Source: Acidobacterium sp. S8 | GTDB taxonomy: Bacteria > Acidobacteriota > Terriglobia > Terriglobales > Acidobacteriaceae | Length of the DNA: 64,000 nt | Assembly: GCF_009765985.1 (NCBI RefSeq) | Contig: NZ_LMUM01000027.1 | Coordinates: forward strand, 81,059 to 145,058 | Direction: 5' to 3' | In this document: positions 26,322 through 34,716 of the stretch, piece after piece | Layout: the number at the start of each line of letters is the position of its first letter | Numbering within the stretch: the first letter of the stretch is position 1 | Position numbers and translations under genes: made by a program | The notes under the pieces: model-generated | What the model saw: the letters and a program-made list of their open reading frames with translations, nothing else | What the model was told of the DNA's origin: nothing | Databases searched by the model: none

Positions 26322-27038
26322 CTATTTCGGTTTGTACTGCGTGGGCGGAAAGAGGTTAGTAAGCCTCGATACAACACCTATGGCAATGGCAATCGCGGTG
26401 AAAGCATAACCCACTGAGTCGCTTAGGGTAGCCGCGAAAGCGAGCAATGTGATTACGCACGCCCATTGGAATGCGTTTTTCCAAAACGCGAGACGCCATA
26501 GAGGCACTTCGCGACTCGCCTTAATTCTTGCCCGAAGCGAAGGGATAATGCGAGGCACGGCTTGCCGATAGTGCACGAAGAATTCACGATACTTTCGTTC
26601 CAGCAACATTTCTTCGTGTCCCATGAGCCGAACAAGAAAAACGGTTTCCACCATCAGCATTACAGGCAAACCGAGGCGGCTCTGGAATGTTCCCAACGCT
26701 GTGAGCAGGAGAAAGTAGCCCAAGTAGTGTGGATTTCTAACATATCGAAATGGACCGTCGATTTGGAGATGGTTGCGCTTCGAAGACGTGCCGTCCGGTC
26801 GGTATGCCGTCGCTGCTGTAAGAAGTATGGCACTCGCCGCTGCAGTCACAGTGGCCGCACTATAGAGCAAACGAACAATCAGGTCCTTTTGCTGCACTCC
26901 CAGATGCGAGGGCATGACTGCATAGAGGGCGTTGAGATGATCCAGGTTGTAGCACGCGTATGCCAACGCGTAGCCCAGAATGATGATGATATGGCGATGA
27001 CGATACTCAAAGTTCGATGCGATGGTTATGGTGTTCAA
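26322..27038 (-). CDS. Isoprenylcysteine carboxyl methyltransferase-family membrane protein
   Basis: 238 residues with several membrane segments and the ICMT/PEMT signature FRYVRNPHYLGYFLLL (about 123-138), followed by HEEMLLERKYREFFVHYRQA (about 157-176), which form the SAM-binding site in this family. Bacterial members methylate unidentified lipids or small molecules. It precedes the atypical SDR gene on the same strand. Confidence 0.75.
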   Translation of the reverse strand: MNTITIASNFEYRHRHIIIILGYALAYACYNLDHLNALYAVMPSHLGVQQKDLIVRLLYSAATVTAAASAILLTAATAYRPDGTSSKRNHLQIDGPFRYVRNPHYLGYFLLLTALGTFQSRLGLPVMLMVETVFLVRLMGHEEMLLERKYREFFVHYRQAVPRIIPSLRARIKASREVPLWRLAFWKNAFQWACVITLLAFAATLSDSVGYAFTAIAIAIGVVSRLTNLFPPTQYKPK

Positions 27039-27113
27039 GAGACTCTCGCGGTGTTGGAGTTACCACGTCTTATCGAAGGAAAAAGCAATCCAAACATTCG
27101 GATTGCAACTAGG

Positions 27114-27746
27114 TCAAGAGTTCGCATGCAGTGAGGCCCGCATCATAGCCGCATAATCCCGGTCGAGGAAGGTCACCCGGAACAAATAGCGGCCGAAAGC
27201 TCCAAGGTATCCGGGGAATGCGTTCTCTTTTAGATGGAAGGAATACGTCCAAACGATGTGGGTGTGACCTGAATCGATCTGAGTGTCACGAAACTCGCCG
27301 ACTGCATATTCGATGGGCTTGGCTTTTGGGCTTGTATAGTTCCAGACGGTGTAGCGAAAACGATAAAAGGTACTTGAATGCTCTTCTTCAAGTGACTGCT
27401 CTAAGAGAGTCGACCCATCGCTGAGGCAAACGATGTGTCGAGATCCAGGACGCGGAAATGGAATCGTACCTAACGGGAATATCCCAACAACGCCTGGCAG
27501 CGAACCGGCTTTGTGAATCGCATCTTTGAGTTCAACCTTAGCGTTCCTGTCCATCACTTCCGCAAGTGAGTGTGCCACGGTGATCTCTTCGGTATGTGCA
27601 ACGAGCTGGCCGGGACCCGCGATTATCGGGTGTGGCCCATTGGTAAAGCCTGACGGTGGCGGACAAACCTGTGCGTTGACGGAGATCGAAAAGATAGCGG
27701 GGGATGCCATCAACATCCACAAGGCAAACTTTTGAGGGCTTCGCAT
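27114..27746 (-). CDS. Secreted SRPBCC-fold protein
   Basis: A 210-residue protein with a signal peptide (about 1-25, ALWMLMASPAIFSISVNAQ), then a START/SRPBCC-like domain (EITVAHSLAEVMDRNAKVEL ... TVWNYTSPKAKPIEY ... THIVWTYSFHL). A hydrophobic ligand pocket is expected from the fold; the ligand is unknown. The ATG at 27746 is used because the longer upstream frame does not look like protein leader sequence. Confidence 0.6.
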   Translation of the reverse strand: MRSPQKFALWMLMASPAIFSISVNAQVCPPPSGFTNGPHPIIAGPGQLVAHTEEITVAHSLAEVMDRNAKVELKDAIHKAGSLPGVVGIFPLGTIPFPRPGSRHIVCLSDGSTLLEQSLEEEHSSTFYRFRYTVWNYTSPKAKPIEYAVGEFRDTQIDSGHTHIVWTYSFHLKENAFPGYLGAFGRYLFRVTFLDRDYAAMMRASLHANS

Positions 27747-27900
27747 GTTACGAGTCTCCGATATTACGATCTTCGTAGCATATCCAAGCTGTTCGCCCTT
27801 GTCAATCGGAGTTGCAGACCGTGTTTTCCGGCAAACCGTGCATGCGTTTCGGTGGATGAGTCTGACCCAGAGCAAGTAGACGGTCTTGCGTCTAAGGTGA

Positions 27901-28374
27901 ATGCACTATCATGACAAAATGAAAAAGTCCCCTTCCCCGCGCGGCCCAGTGAGCGATCAGCAGGCTACATCTCTCGATGTGGGCATCGCCGCATTGCTGC
28001 TGCGCTTCAAACTAGAGCCGAGTATCGTGGCTGGAAGCCCTTATGCCGATCTTCACGTCAACGACGTGGGCTTGTTGGTGATGATTTCAGGCCCGGAGAC
28101 ATGGAGCGTGCGCAAGATTGCGCAGTCGTTGGGGACTCCCATATCTACGATTTCTTCTGCATTGGACCGTCTGGAACAGCGTGGTCTGATCAGGCGCGAA
28201 CGGTTGCCTGGAGATCGACGCATGGTCCACATCGGGCTGACGCAGGTCGGTAATCGTCTTGTAGCGAAGATACGCGCAAATCAGGTTGAAACCTGTCGGT
28301 TGATGCTGACGCGTTTGAATGGGCCTGATCGTGAAGCGTTGATCCGTTTGGTGACGTTACTCGCTGAAAGATGA
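27901..28374 (+). CDS. MarR family transcriptional regulator
   Basis: A 157-residue winged helix-turn-helix protein: WSVRKIAQSLGTPISTISSA (about 67-86) is the recognition region and the wing is RERLPGDRRMVHIGLTQVG. The start follows AAGGTGA; an alternative ATG is at 27919. It is divergent from the secreted SRPBCC gene, its probable target. Confidence 0.8.
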   Translation: MHYHDKMKKSPSPRGPVSDQQATSLDVGIAALLLRFKLEPSIVAGSPYADLHVNDVGLLVMISGPETWSVRKIAQSLGTPISTISSALDRLEQRGLIRRERLPGDRRMVHIGLTQVGNRLVAKIRANQVETCRLMLTRLNGPDREALIRLVTLLAER

Positions 28375-28450
28375 TTTTGGTTCATCTCGCGACTGGATGA
28401 TCAGGATGCTGCGCACATACGCCCCCCTTTGCAGTGGATTGGTTCCGGCT

Positions 28451-29329
28451 TTACTCAACGGCTTGGCCGAACTTTACCGGCAGGCAAAATTTCTTCAGGA
28501 TGGCGAGGTCGAGGAGCTTTTCGGGGAGGATTTTTGCGAGGGTAATCAGCAGGACAGAATCCTTACCTGCCGGGTAACGTGTCCTCGGCGACCGCGCATT
28601 CAGTGCTCGTTCCACAACTTTTGCGACAACATCCGGGGAGCTTCCGGCCTTTTCGTTTTTGGTAAAGGCAGTCACCATTCGCCGAAACGCCACGGCATAC
28701 AAGGCGGCTCCCTCGGGAGGAAGCGCGTTGATCTGATTCGCGACACCACCCAAAGTCTTATCGACTGCCGGCGAATTAATCGAACCCGGCTCGACCACGA
28801 TGACGTGTATGCCTTGGGGACGCAACTCCAGCCGGAGTGCCGAGCTGACGGAAGCAAACGCCGCCTTTGAACTCGATAAGACCCCTGCGAACGGCGGCGC
28901 AAGGTGGTCACCTACCGATCCCGTGTTCACGATACGTCCTCTCCCTTTTCGAAGAAGCGGCAGGAAAGACTGAATCACGCTGATTTGGCCGAAGAGATTT
29001 ACTTGATAAACCTTTCGGATCGAGTCGATCGTTGTGAACTCAATCGGGGAGACGTCGCCCATACCGGCATTGTTGAAGAGCGCGTCCAAGCCAACATTAC
29101 CTAATCTAGATCCCACATCTTTCGCTGCGGCCTGTATCGACTCTTCGTCGCTAACATCGAGCAACACGGTTTCAACCCGATTGCGGGATTGCTCGCGCAG
29201 CAAATCGGCGTCCTGCTCCTTTCGCACTGCGGCGAATACCCGCCACCCATTCGCGGAGAGTCGTAGAACAGTCGCTTTACCGATACCGCTAGAAGATCCA
29301 GTTACGAATATCGAACGCGCTGTAGTCAT
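28451..29329 (-). CDS. SDR family oxidoreductase lacking the usual catalytic Tyr
   Basis: 292 residues from the ATG at 29329 (preceded by GGAGGACCAAACATAC). It has TGSSSGIG, NNAG and a C-terminal extension. The catalytic YxxxK position reads LSSSK: Tyr is replaced by Leu while Lys is kept, in the segment APPFAGVLSSSKAAF. I believe some close homologues share this change, so it may define a subfamily with a different proton donor. It is divergent from a TetR gene across a 26-bp perfect palindrome. Confidence 0.85.
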   Translation of the reverse strand: MTTARSIFVTGSSSGIGKATVLRLSANGWRVFAAVRKEQDADLLREQSRNRVETVLLDVSDEESIQAAAKDVGSRLGNVGLDALFNNAGMGDVSPIEFTTIDSIRKVYQVNLFGQISVIQSFLPLLRKGRGRIVNTGSVGDHLAPPFAGVLSSSKAAFASVSSALRLELRPQGIHVIVVEPGSINSPAVDKTLGGVANQINALPPEGAALYAVAFRRMVTAFTKNEKAGSSPDVVAKVVERALNARSPRTRYPAGKDSVLLITLAKILPEKLLDLAILKKFCLPVKFGQAVE

Positions 29330-29344
29330 GTATGTTTGGTCCTC

Positions 29345-29370
29345 CGTATGCAAACACGTGTTTGCATACG
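29345..29370. promoter_or_regulatory. Perfect 26-bp palindromic TetR operator
   Basis: The palindrome has GCAAACACGTGTTTGC at its centre with CGTAT and ATACG flanks. It lies between the divergent SDR (start 29329) and TetR (start 29425) genes. Autoregulation together with control of the SDR is the usual arrangement. A related double site lies at 19574-19603. Confidence 0.75.
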
Positions 29371-29424
29371 TTTGATTACATTTATACTGGATTCGGCGCA
29401 TATCGTCAAAAGGGTCGGTGACTT

Positions 29425-30003
29425 GTGAAGCGTAAAAATCCAAGGAACTCGGGGGCAACGAAGGCGAGGATACTCGAAGCGGCGCGTGAGGCGTTCGCTA
29501 CCCTGGGCTACGAGCGAGCCACCGTTCGCACGATCGCGGAGATGGCCGACATTCATCCGTCGATGATAATGCGCTATTACACGAGTAAAGAGACTCTGTT
29601 TGCAGCCTCTTCTCAATTCAGCCTCCAGTTGCCGGACTTTGCCAAGGCCGACCGTCCGAACGCTGGCGAGTTGATCGTTCACACCTTTCTTGACCGCTGG
29701 GAGAACCGGGGTGCGGCGGGCGATCTTCCGGCCTTGTTACGGTTATCTGTGACTCATCCAGACGGCAGAGAAAAGTTGATTACCGTGTACACCCAACAGG
29801 TGAAACCGGCGCTCGATCGGCTAATTCCGCCGAAGCAGCGCGCACGGGTCGCGATTTTGATAGCTACCCAACTTGTGGGCCTTGCCTTCCTGCGGTACGT
29901 GCTTCAGCTTCCCGCCGCGGTGGAATTGACTGAGGAGGAAATCGTCAAGTCCATCGGGAACGCAATTCAGAGCTACATCGACGCAGCCTCCGGTCCCCGC
30001 TAA
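29425..30003 (+). CDS. TetR family transcriptional regulator
   Basis: A 192-residue repressor from a GTG start. The N-terminal helix-turn-helix (about 10-58) shows ARILEAAREAFATLGYERAT and IHPSMIMRYYTSKETLFAA. The C-terminal ligand domain is typical of AcrR/TetR proteins. The divergent SDR gene and the palindrome at 29345-29370 indicate local repression relieved by an unknown small molecule. Confidence 0.85.
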   Translation: MKRKNPRNSGATKARILEAAREAFATLGYERATVRTIAEMADIHPSMIMRYYTSKETLFAASSQFSLQLPDFAKADRPNAGELIVHTFLDRWENRGAAGDLPALLRLSVTHPDGREKLITVYTQQVKPALDRLIPPKQRARVAILIATQLVGLAFLRYVLQLPAAVELTEEEIVKSIGNAIQSYIDAASGPR

Positions 30004-30226
30004 TCCCTGAAGGGCAAGGCATGGCGGGAACTGATCTTAATGACGTTTTTTTGGTCTCTCTACGCGCGGCTTCGCTCTATTTACGACGTGTCTGGTCTGA
30101 AGTAGATGAAGATAAGCAACTGTGTCCTCTCACGATTTCGCTAGGCCGTGTTTTGCGCGGTGCTACTCCGCCAAATTTCGTCCGATAGCGAAATGAATCA
30201 GTGCGCTCGTTGATAATGTGGATTCT

Positions 30227-30691
30227 ATGCGCGTTCTAAGTCTGGTCCTACTTGTCGCAATTCCTATTGCCGCTGCTCAGCAACCACAACCTGTTCCTGC
30301 CGACGCGCAACGCGCCATTGATGAGGGCAATGCAGCTTGGGTGCCAGGACTCGAATCGCAAGACCTCGACCGCGCTTGTGGTGCATTCACGGAGCAGACG
30401 CTCTTCATTGATGCGAACGGCAACATTACGCAGGGGCTGCCGGCATTTGAAAACGCTCTGCGTGCGCGTTTCGCAAAAGGAACAAAGATCACCGGCGGCA
30501 AGGTGACCCAACTCGGGGCGCAGTTCCTCAACGGAAAGGTCATCGAATGGGGATCAAGTCTCCTGGAAACGGTCGACAGCCGCGGACTGCATCATCCCGG
30601 TGGCGGATACTATCTGACAGTGTGGGAACGGCGCCCAGACGGTGCCTGGAAGATCACACGCAACATCGGTCTGGGCCTGCTTCCGCAGTAG
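30227..30691 (+). CDS. Secreted NTF2-like (DUF4440/SnoaL) protein
   Basis: A 154-residue protein with a signal peptide (about 1-17, VLSLVLLVAIPIAAAQ), then a cone-shaped NTF2 fold: AIDEGNAAWVPGLESQDLDR, QTLFIDANGNITQG and YLTVWERRPDGAWKITRNIG. This fold holds many unrelated activities, so none is assigned. A GTG at 30218 in the same frame is an alternative start. No gene is seen in 30004-30226. Confidence 0.7.
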   Translation: MRVLSLVLLVAIPIAAAQQPQPVPADAQRAIDEGNAAWVPGLESQDLDRACGAFTEQTLFIDANGNITQGLPAFENALRARFAKGTKITGGKVTQLGAQFLNGKVIEWGSSLLETVDSRGLHHPGGGYYLTVWERRPDGAWKITRNIGLGLLPQ

Positions 30692-30790
30692 CCGGCTTCG
30701 TTTGCCTAGCAACCGGGCCTACGACGACGTAAGCAAGCACGTTCCAGAGATTTTCAAAAAGACTAGAGAACGGTACGATGGATCGTCCAT

Positions 30791-31645
30791 TCAAGTAGAT
30801 CGATACGAATGCGGATTTATACCGAATTCCCGACGAAACGCGTGATTGAAGTTCGATACGTCACCGAAACCGCAATCGAAGCCGATATCCAGAATCTTCG
30901 TGGAGTCCTGTTTGAGTGCCAGGGCCGCCTTGCGCAGACGCGTCCGTAAAAGAAACTGCTTTGGTGTGGTTCCCGTCATCTCTTCAAAACACCGCAGGAA
31001 GTGCCAAGGGCTAAGACGTGTTTCTGCTGCCAACTCAGCGAGCGTATGCGGCGCTTCGGGGGATGCTTCCATCGCGCGCAGTACGCGCGTGACCCTGCCT
31101 AAAGAGGCAGTGTCTGTGGAGCGCCTTCTTACGAGGCTTCCATGTTGAAGCTTCATCGCCTTATCGAAGATTTCGAACGCGACCTCCTGGAATGTGGCTT
31201 GATCGGGCTCGCGGGTCAGAGTGCCGGCGATTCGGGCCACTTGGGGAGACATGGCGCGGAGGGCGGGAATTCGCGGAATGCGAAATAGCTGCCGTCTCGG
31301 ATCGAATCCTGCCTGCTCAGTAAATCCATCCGAGTAATGGAATGAGACGCATCGATCACCGACGCCATGTTCATGCCCACAAGAGAAACATTCGCCGGTA
31401 TTCCCAAGCAGTATGGAGCCAGGAGTCATCAACTCGCAACCCGTGGATGTCCGGTATTGAAAGGTACCGTTCATGACGACCGCGAGCGAAAGCTGAGAGT
31501 GTTGCTCCTCAAACGCGGGATCGCTGGGGCCAGCGGCGCAAATGACGTCGCAGACCTTCCAACCCTGACCAGACGCGAGTACCCGAGCATCGGGTGGTTT
31601 GGATTGGACAGCAATTTTCCCCAAGACCTTTGCCTCCTCGTTCAT
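30791..31645 (-). CDS. AraC family transcriptional regulator
   Basis: 284 residues from the ATG at 31645. A cupin-like sensor half (about 25-130) has CFSCGHEHG, a Cys/His cluster that may bind metal. The C-terminal AraC double helix-turn-helix (about 185-284) shows LAELAAETRLSPWHFLRCFE and FDCGFGDVSNFNHAFRREFG. It is divergent from the SRPBCC gene, the likely target. Confidence 0.85.
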   Translation of the reverse strand: MNEEAKVLGKIAVQSKPPDARVLASGQGWKVCDVICAAGPSDPAFEEQHSQLSLAVVMNGTFQYRTSTGCELMTPGSILLGNTGECFSCGHEHGVGDRCVSFHYSDGFTEQAGFDPRRQLFRIPRIPALRAMSPQVARIAGTLTREPDQATFQEVAFEIFDKAMKLQHGSLVRRRSTDTASLGRVTRVLRAMEASPEAPHTLAELAAETRLSPWHFLRCFEEMTGTTPKQFLLRTRLRKAALALKQDSTKILDIGFDCGFGDVSNFNHAFRREFGINPHSYRST

Positions 31646-31716
31646 CCAGTATAGGTTCGGCACGTCAACGCAATTCAATGGTACGTGCCGATCTTAAAAA
31701 AGAGGAGTTACTGCAT

Positions 31717-32157
31717 GTGGCTCGAACTTTCGGGCTCATGCGAATTGTGAATATGGCATCCATCAGAAAAGAAATCTCGGTCCGAGCTAGTGTTGAACAG
31801 GCTTGGGACGCAATGCGAGACATCGGAGCGCTCCACACACGTCTAGTTCCTGGTTTTATCACCGATACGCAGTTGGACGGCGACGCCCGGATTGTGACCT
31901 TCGCGAACGGCAGCAAGGTTCGTGAGCGCATTGTTACCAACGACGACCAAGTACGGCGACTCGTGTGGACTGCGACTGGTGGCCTCCTTTCCCACCACAA
32001 CGGGGCGGCTCAGATCGAAGGAGGGGCAGATGGTGGCGCGCGTGTTATATGGACAGCCGATTTCTTGCCCGATGCGGCGACACCTGCCGTCGACGAACTG
32101 ATGGAGCATGGGATGTCGGTTATGCAGACAACTCTGAATCAACTCGCCATCGAGTAA
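31717..32157 (+). CDS. SRPBCC family protein
   Basis: A polyketide-cyclase/START-like protein: SIRKEISVRASVEQAWDAMR at the N-terminus, then a beta-rich core (RERIVTNDDQVRRLVWTATG) and a long C-terminal helix. The GTG at 31717 has GAGGAG eight bases upstream. ATGs at 31738 and 31753 lack such sites but 31753 matches the usual family start. Divergent from the AraC gene. Confidence 0.7.
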   Translation: MARTFGLMRIVNMASIRKEISVRASVEQAWDAMRDIGALHTRLVPGFITDTQLDGDARIVTFANGSKVRERIVTNDDQVRRLVWTATGGLLSHHNGAAQIEGGADGGARVIWTADFLPDAATPAVDELMEHGMSVMQTTLNQLAIE

Positions 32158-32453
32158 TTAGGCCACCGCAGAAGCAGGTTAGCTCCTAGGGACCTATCTG
32201 ATTTCACGGGTAGACGGTTGTGCGTAGCGCGGGTGTGTTTTTGAGCTCAAAGGATTAGAGGAGCCAAGTAGACCCTCGTAAGATTGCGCGCACATAGCAG
32301 TCGTCGCTAGGAAGGCGCGTTTTTTTGCGCAGCAAAGGGGATGGTGCAGGAAGGGGGAACGTCGTCCTGCCGCGTCGCCGTCGAGCGAAGGCCGGAAGCA
32401 AGGGGAATGAGGGTTCCGGGAGAAACCGAGGGGGGTTCTCCCGGCGCGCCCGC
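32158..32453. other. About 300 bp without a supported gene
   Basis: The stretch becomes markedly GC-rich after about 32340 (runs of C and G with GGCGCG). This marks the change from the accessory chromosomal genes to the plasmid-like ParB/ArdC operon. No gene or att-like repeat could be identified. Confidence 0.4.
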
Positions 32454-32479
32454 AAGAAAGCCCCGGACGAATCCAGGGC
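32454..32479 (-). terminator. Rho-independent terminator of the ParB operon
   Basis: On the minus strand GCCCTGGA-TTCG-TCCGGGGC forms an 8-bp stem with one G-U pair and a stable UUCG tetraloop, followed by TTTCTT. It lies just after the stop of the ParB-like gene (32498). Confidence 0.75.
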
Positions 32480-32497
32480 CTTGATGCGAGAGTGGTT

Positions 32498-34213
32498 CTA
32501 AGCTGCCTTCTTTCGGGTTGCGTTCTTCTTTGCGGACGTTGAGCCTGCTACAGCCTTCTTTGCTTCTTTGATGGGCGTAGGAGCTTTGGCCTTCTTAGCC
32601 TTACCGCCCTTCGTCGGCGGAGCCGGAACGAACATGGCTTCGGCGTCGGCGAGGCAGTCGAACTCGCCTTGACGCGGGATAGCTGCGTGCGACGTGAGGA
32701 CTAAGCGGAGGGCAAACCCCGTCAGCTTGTCATCGGAAGTGCTGGCAAGCAAGACACCCAGTATTTCCTCTGCACTCTGCTGGTTGTTCTCGTCATCGGC
32801 GACTTGTTGTTCGGCGATGTCCTCAAACATATAGGGGTCAAGGTGGATGAGGGCGGTAAGAAACGTCCTCAGTTGAAGCGCACTGAACATCGACGGAGCA
32901 TCGGCGACGATGCGCTCTACGGTGGTGAGCCGTGTCTTGTGCAATTCCACAAGGCGGGCGCGCTCGGCCTCGTGCGCCTCATGCTCACGCTGGTTTTGCA
33001 GTTTGCGCTCTTCTTCCTTACGCTGCTGCTCTTCCTCATATTCCTGTCTGCGTTGCGCATACTCGCGTTCGCGCTCGGCGGCTTCTTCCTCGGTTTCTTC
33101 ATCCGGAATAAGAGCCATGACAAGGGCGGGGTTTTCGGCCTGTTCTTCCGCCAGCCGTGAGGCAGTTTCGGGGTCATGCACCGGGCAGCTATGGTCGGTG
33201 CAAACAGTGAGCGTAGTGCCTACGTTCTTTCCGTAAACGATGATGGCGGGTTTCGCGGCGTCGCAGGGCATGACGGGTTCGGCATCGGGGTTGTCGATGA
33301 CCGTTTCGATTTGGCGGACGTGGCCGAGTTGGACGGCCCCCGGTCGCTGTTCCTTGGGGCTGCGCCACCCATTCTCGATAAGGACAAGGCCGGGATGGGC
33401 GGCAATCTCGCGGTCAAGGTGCGCGGCCACTTTCCCGTGATAGCACGGCGCATCAAGGCACTGGTCACCCTGCACGTCGCAAAACAGTGAGGTGTTGTAT
33501 CCGCTGCGCCGTGGGCAGGTGACGCAAGCTCCGGCCGTTGGGTTCAGGCTTGGGTCTTCGCGGTCGAAGGGAGCGTCGGCAAGATTCAAATAGAGGTTGG
33601 ACTGAATCCATGCGCTAAGGTGCTTGGCTGGAAGCAGGTGGGCTTCCTTGTCCTGCCAGTCCTTGCGCCAGCAATTGTCGAACGCGTCGGCCTGATGCTC
33701 CTGCGGTAGACGCGCAATCAACGCTGCATGGCTGGCGGTGATGCGCTCTTGCTGGAATGCCTCTGCTACTGCGGGGATAAGCTGCAACAGACTCAGCCTC
33801 GCATAGATGTGGCTGGCACTCTTGCCGGACTTCTCGACCAACGCTGCAACGTCGTAGCCCGGAAGATCAAGCAAGTTCTGAAAGCCTTGGGCCTCTTCGT
33901 AGGGGTGTACGTCTTCGCGCTGCGAGTTCTCGACAAGCTGCCACTCAAGCGCCTGGGCATCCGTGAGTTCTTTGATGCGGGCGGGGAGTGAGAACTCTTC
34001 GGCAAGCTGTCCCGCACGGAAGCGCCTCGCACCTGCAACGATCTCGAACGCGTTGTCTTTGGGACGGACGACGATGGGCTGGATGAGTCCGCCTGACCGG
34101 ATGGACTCGGCCAGTTCTTCCAGCTTCTTCTGGTCGAACGTCTTGCGTGGATTGGTCTTGGATTCAAAAAGCTGGTCGATGGCGATGTATTGGAATTCGC
34201 TGCTGTTCTGCAT
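32498..34213 (-). CDS. ParB/RepB/Spo0J-like partition or regulatory protein
   Basis: A 571-residue protein from the ATG at 34213 (AAGGAGCGCATC upstream). The ParB N-terminal nuclease-like fold carries KTNPRKTFDQKKLEELAESI and IVAGARRFRAGQLAEE, and is followed by the KorB-like HTH region (about 95-170). A Cys-rich segment has CVTC and further Cys pairs. A long Glu/Arg-rich coiled coil (about 385-440) precedes a Lys/Ala-rich basic tail. No ParA is adjacent. In such mobile elements, these proteins bind element DNA for maintenance or gene control. Confidence 0.8.
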   Translation of the reverse strand: MQNSSEFQYIAIDQLFESKTNPRKTFDQKKLEELAESIRSGGLIQPIVVRPKDNAFEIVAGARRFRAGQLAEEFSLPARIKELTDAQALEWQLVENSQREDVHPYEEAQGFQNLLDLPGYDVAALVEKSGKSASHIYARLSLLQLIPAVAEAFQQERITASHAALIARLPQEHQADAFDNCWRKDWQDKEAHLLPAKHLSAWIQSNLYLNLADAPFDREDPSLNPTAGACVTCPRRSGYNTSLFCDVQGDQCLDAPCYHGKVAAHLDREIAAHPGLVLIENGWRSPKEQRPGAVQLGHVRQIETVIDNPDAEPVMPCDAAKPAIIVYGKNVGTTLTVCTDHSCPVHDPETASRLAEEQAENPALVMALIPDEETEEEAAEREREYAQRRQEYEEEQQRKEEERKLQNQREHEAHEAERARLVELHKTRLTTVERIVADAPSMFSALQLRTFLTALIHLDPYMFEDIAEQQVADDENNQQSAEEILGVLLASTSDDKLTGFALRLVLTSHAAIPRQGEFDCLADAEAMFVPAPPTKGGKAKKAKAPTPIKEAKKAVAGSTSAKKNATRKKAA

Positions 34214-34299
34214 GATGCGCTCCTTGGGCTGTGGTTGGTGGTTGGGGTTGTGAAGCGGACACGCTGCCCTGTCACCGCTTCGTAGGCGGGAAACTTGGT

Positions 34300-34716
34300 T
34301 TAGGCGTGTTGCTTTCGCTGCGGCTCGAAGGCATCGGCGAAGCCCTGCTGTCGCAGGTTCTTGTCCCACAGCTTGGCGAAGCGTTCATGCTCGGCGTGTA
34401 GCTGCGGGTGATAGCAGTAATGGGCATCGCGGATGAAGCGGCTCCACTGCTCAATGCCCGCGTAATCGTTGCGCCAACAGAAGGGGTTGAGGTGTGCGCC
34501 CCCGGCAAAGCCAAGCTCGAAGCACATTTCGGGGTCGCGCATGGCATCGCCGTTCTGTTCTCCGTAGTGACAGACAGAGAGAGCGGGAAGCCCACATGGG
34601 CCGGACTCGTCAGTGGCCTCGATGACCAACGCCATATAAGGCGGGTTTTCGATGTGAAGATGTAGGCCGTGGTGCCACCCCCCGGCCTTTTGCAGAATGT
34701 CGAGAATGGTTTTCAT
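34300..34716 (-). CDS. Small mobile-element protein (DUF6908-like)
   Basis: A 138-residue protein rich in His, Trp and Cys, with MKTILDILQKAGGWHHG and a DYAGIEQWSRFIRDAHYCYH segment. It resembles the short DUF6908-type proteins encoded beside ArdC and ParB genes on plasmids and ICEs; the match is from memory and tentative. Its ATG overlaps the ArdC stop by 4 bp, so the two are co-translated. Confidence 0.55.
   Translation of the reverse strand: MKTILDILQKAGGWHHGLHLHIENPPYMALVIEATDESGPCGLPALSVCHYGEQNGDAMRDPEMCFELGFAGGAHLNPFCWRNDYAGIEQWSRFIRDAHYCYHPQLHAEHERFAKLWDKNLRQQGFADAFEPQRKQHA

Noticed and set aside
32804-33490. Plus-strand frames of 82-118 codons opposite the ParB-like gene
   Set aside because: Shadows of a repetitive Glu/Arg-rich coding region, which keeps opposite frames open.
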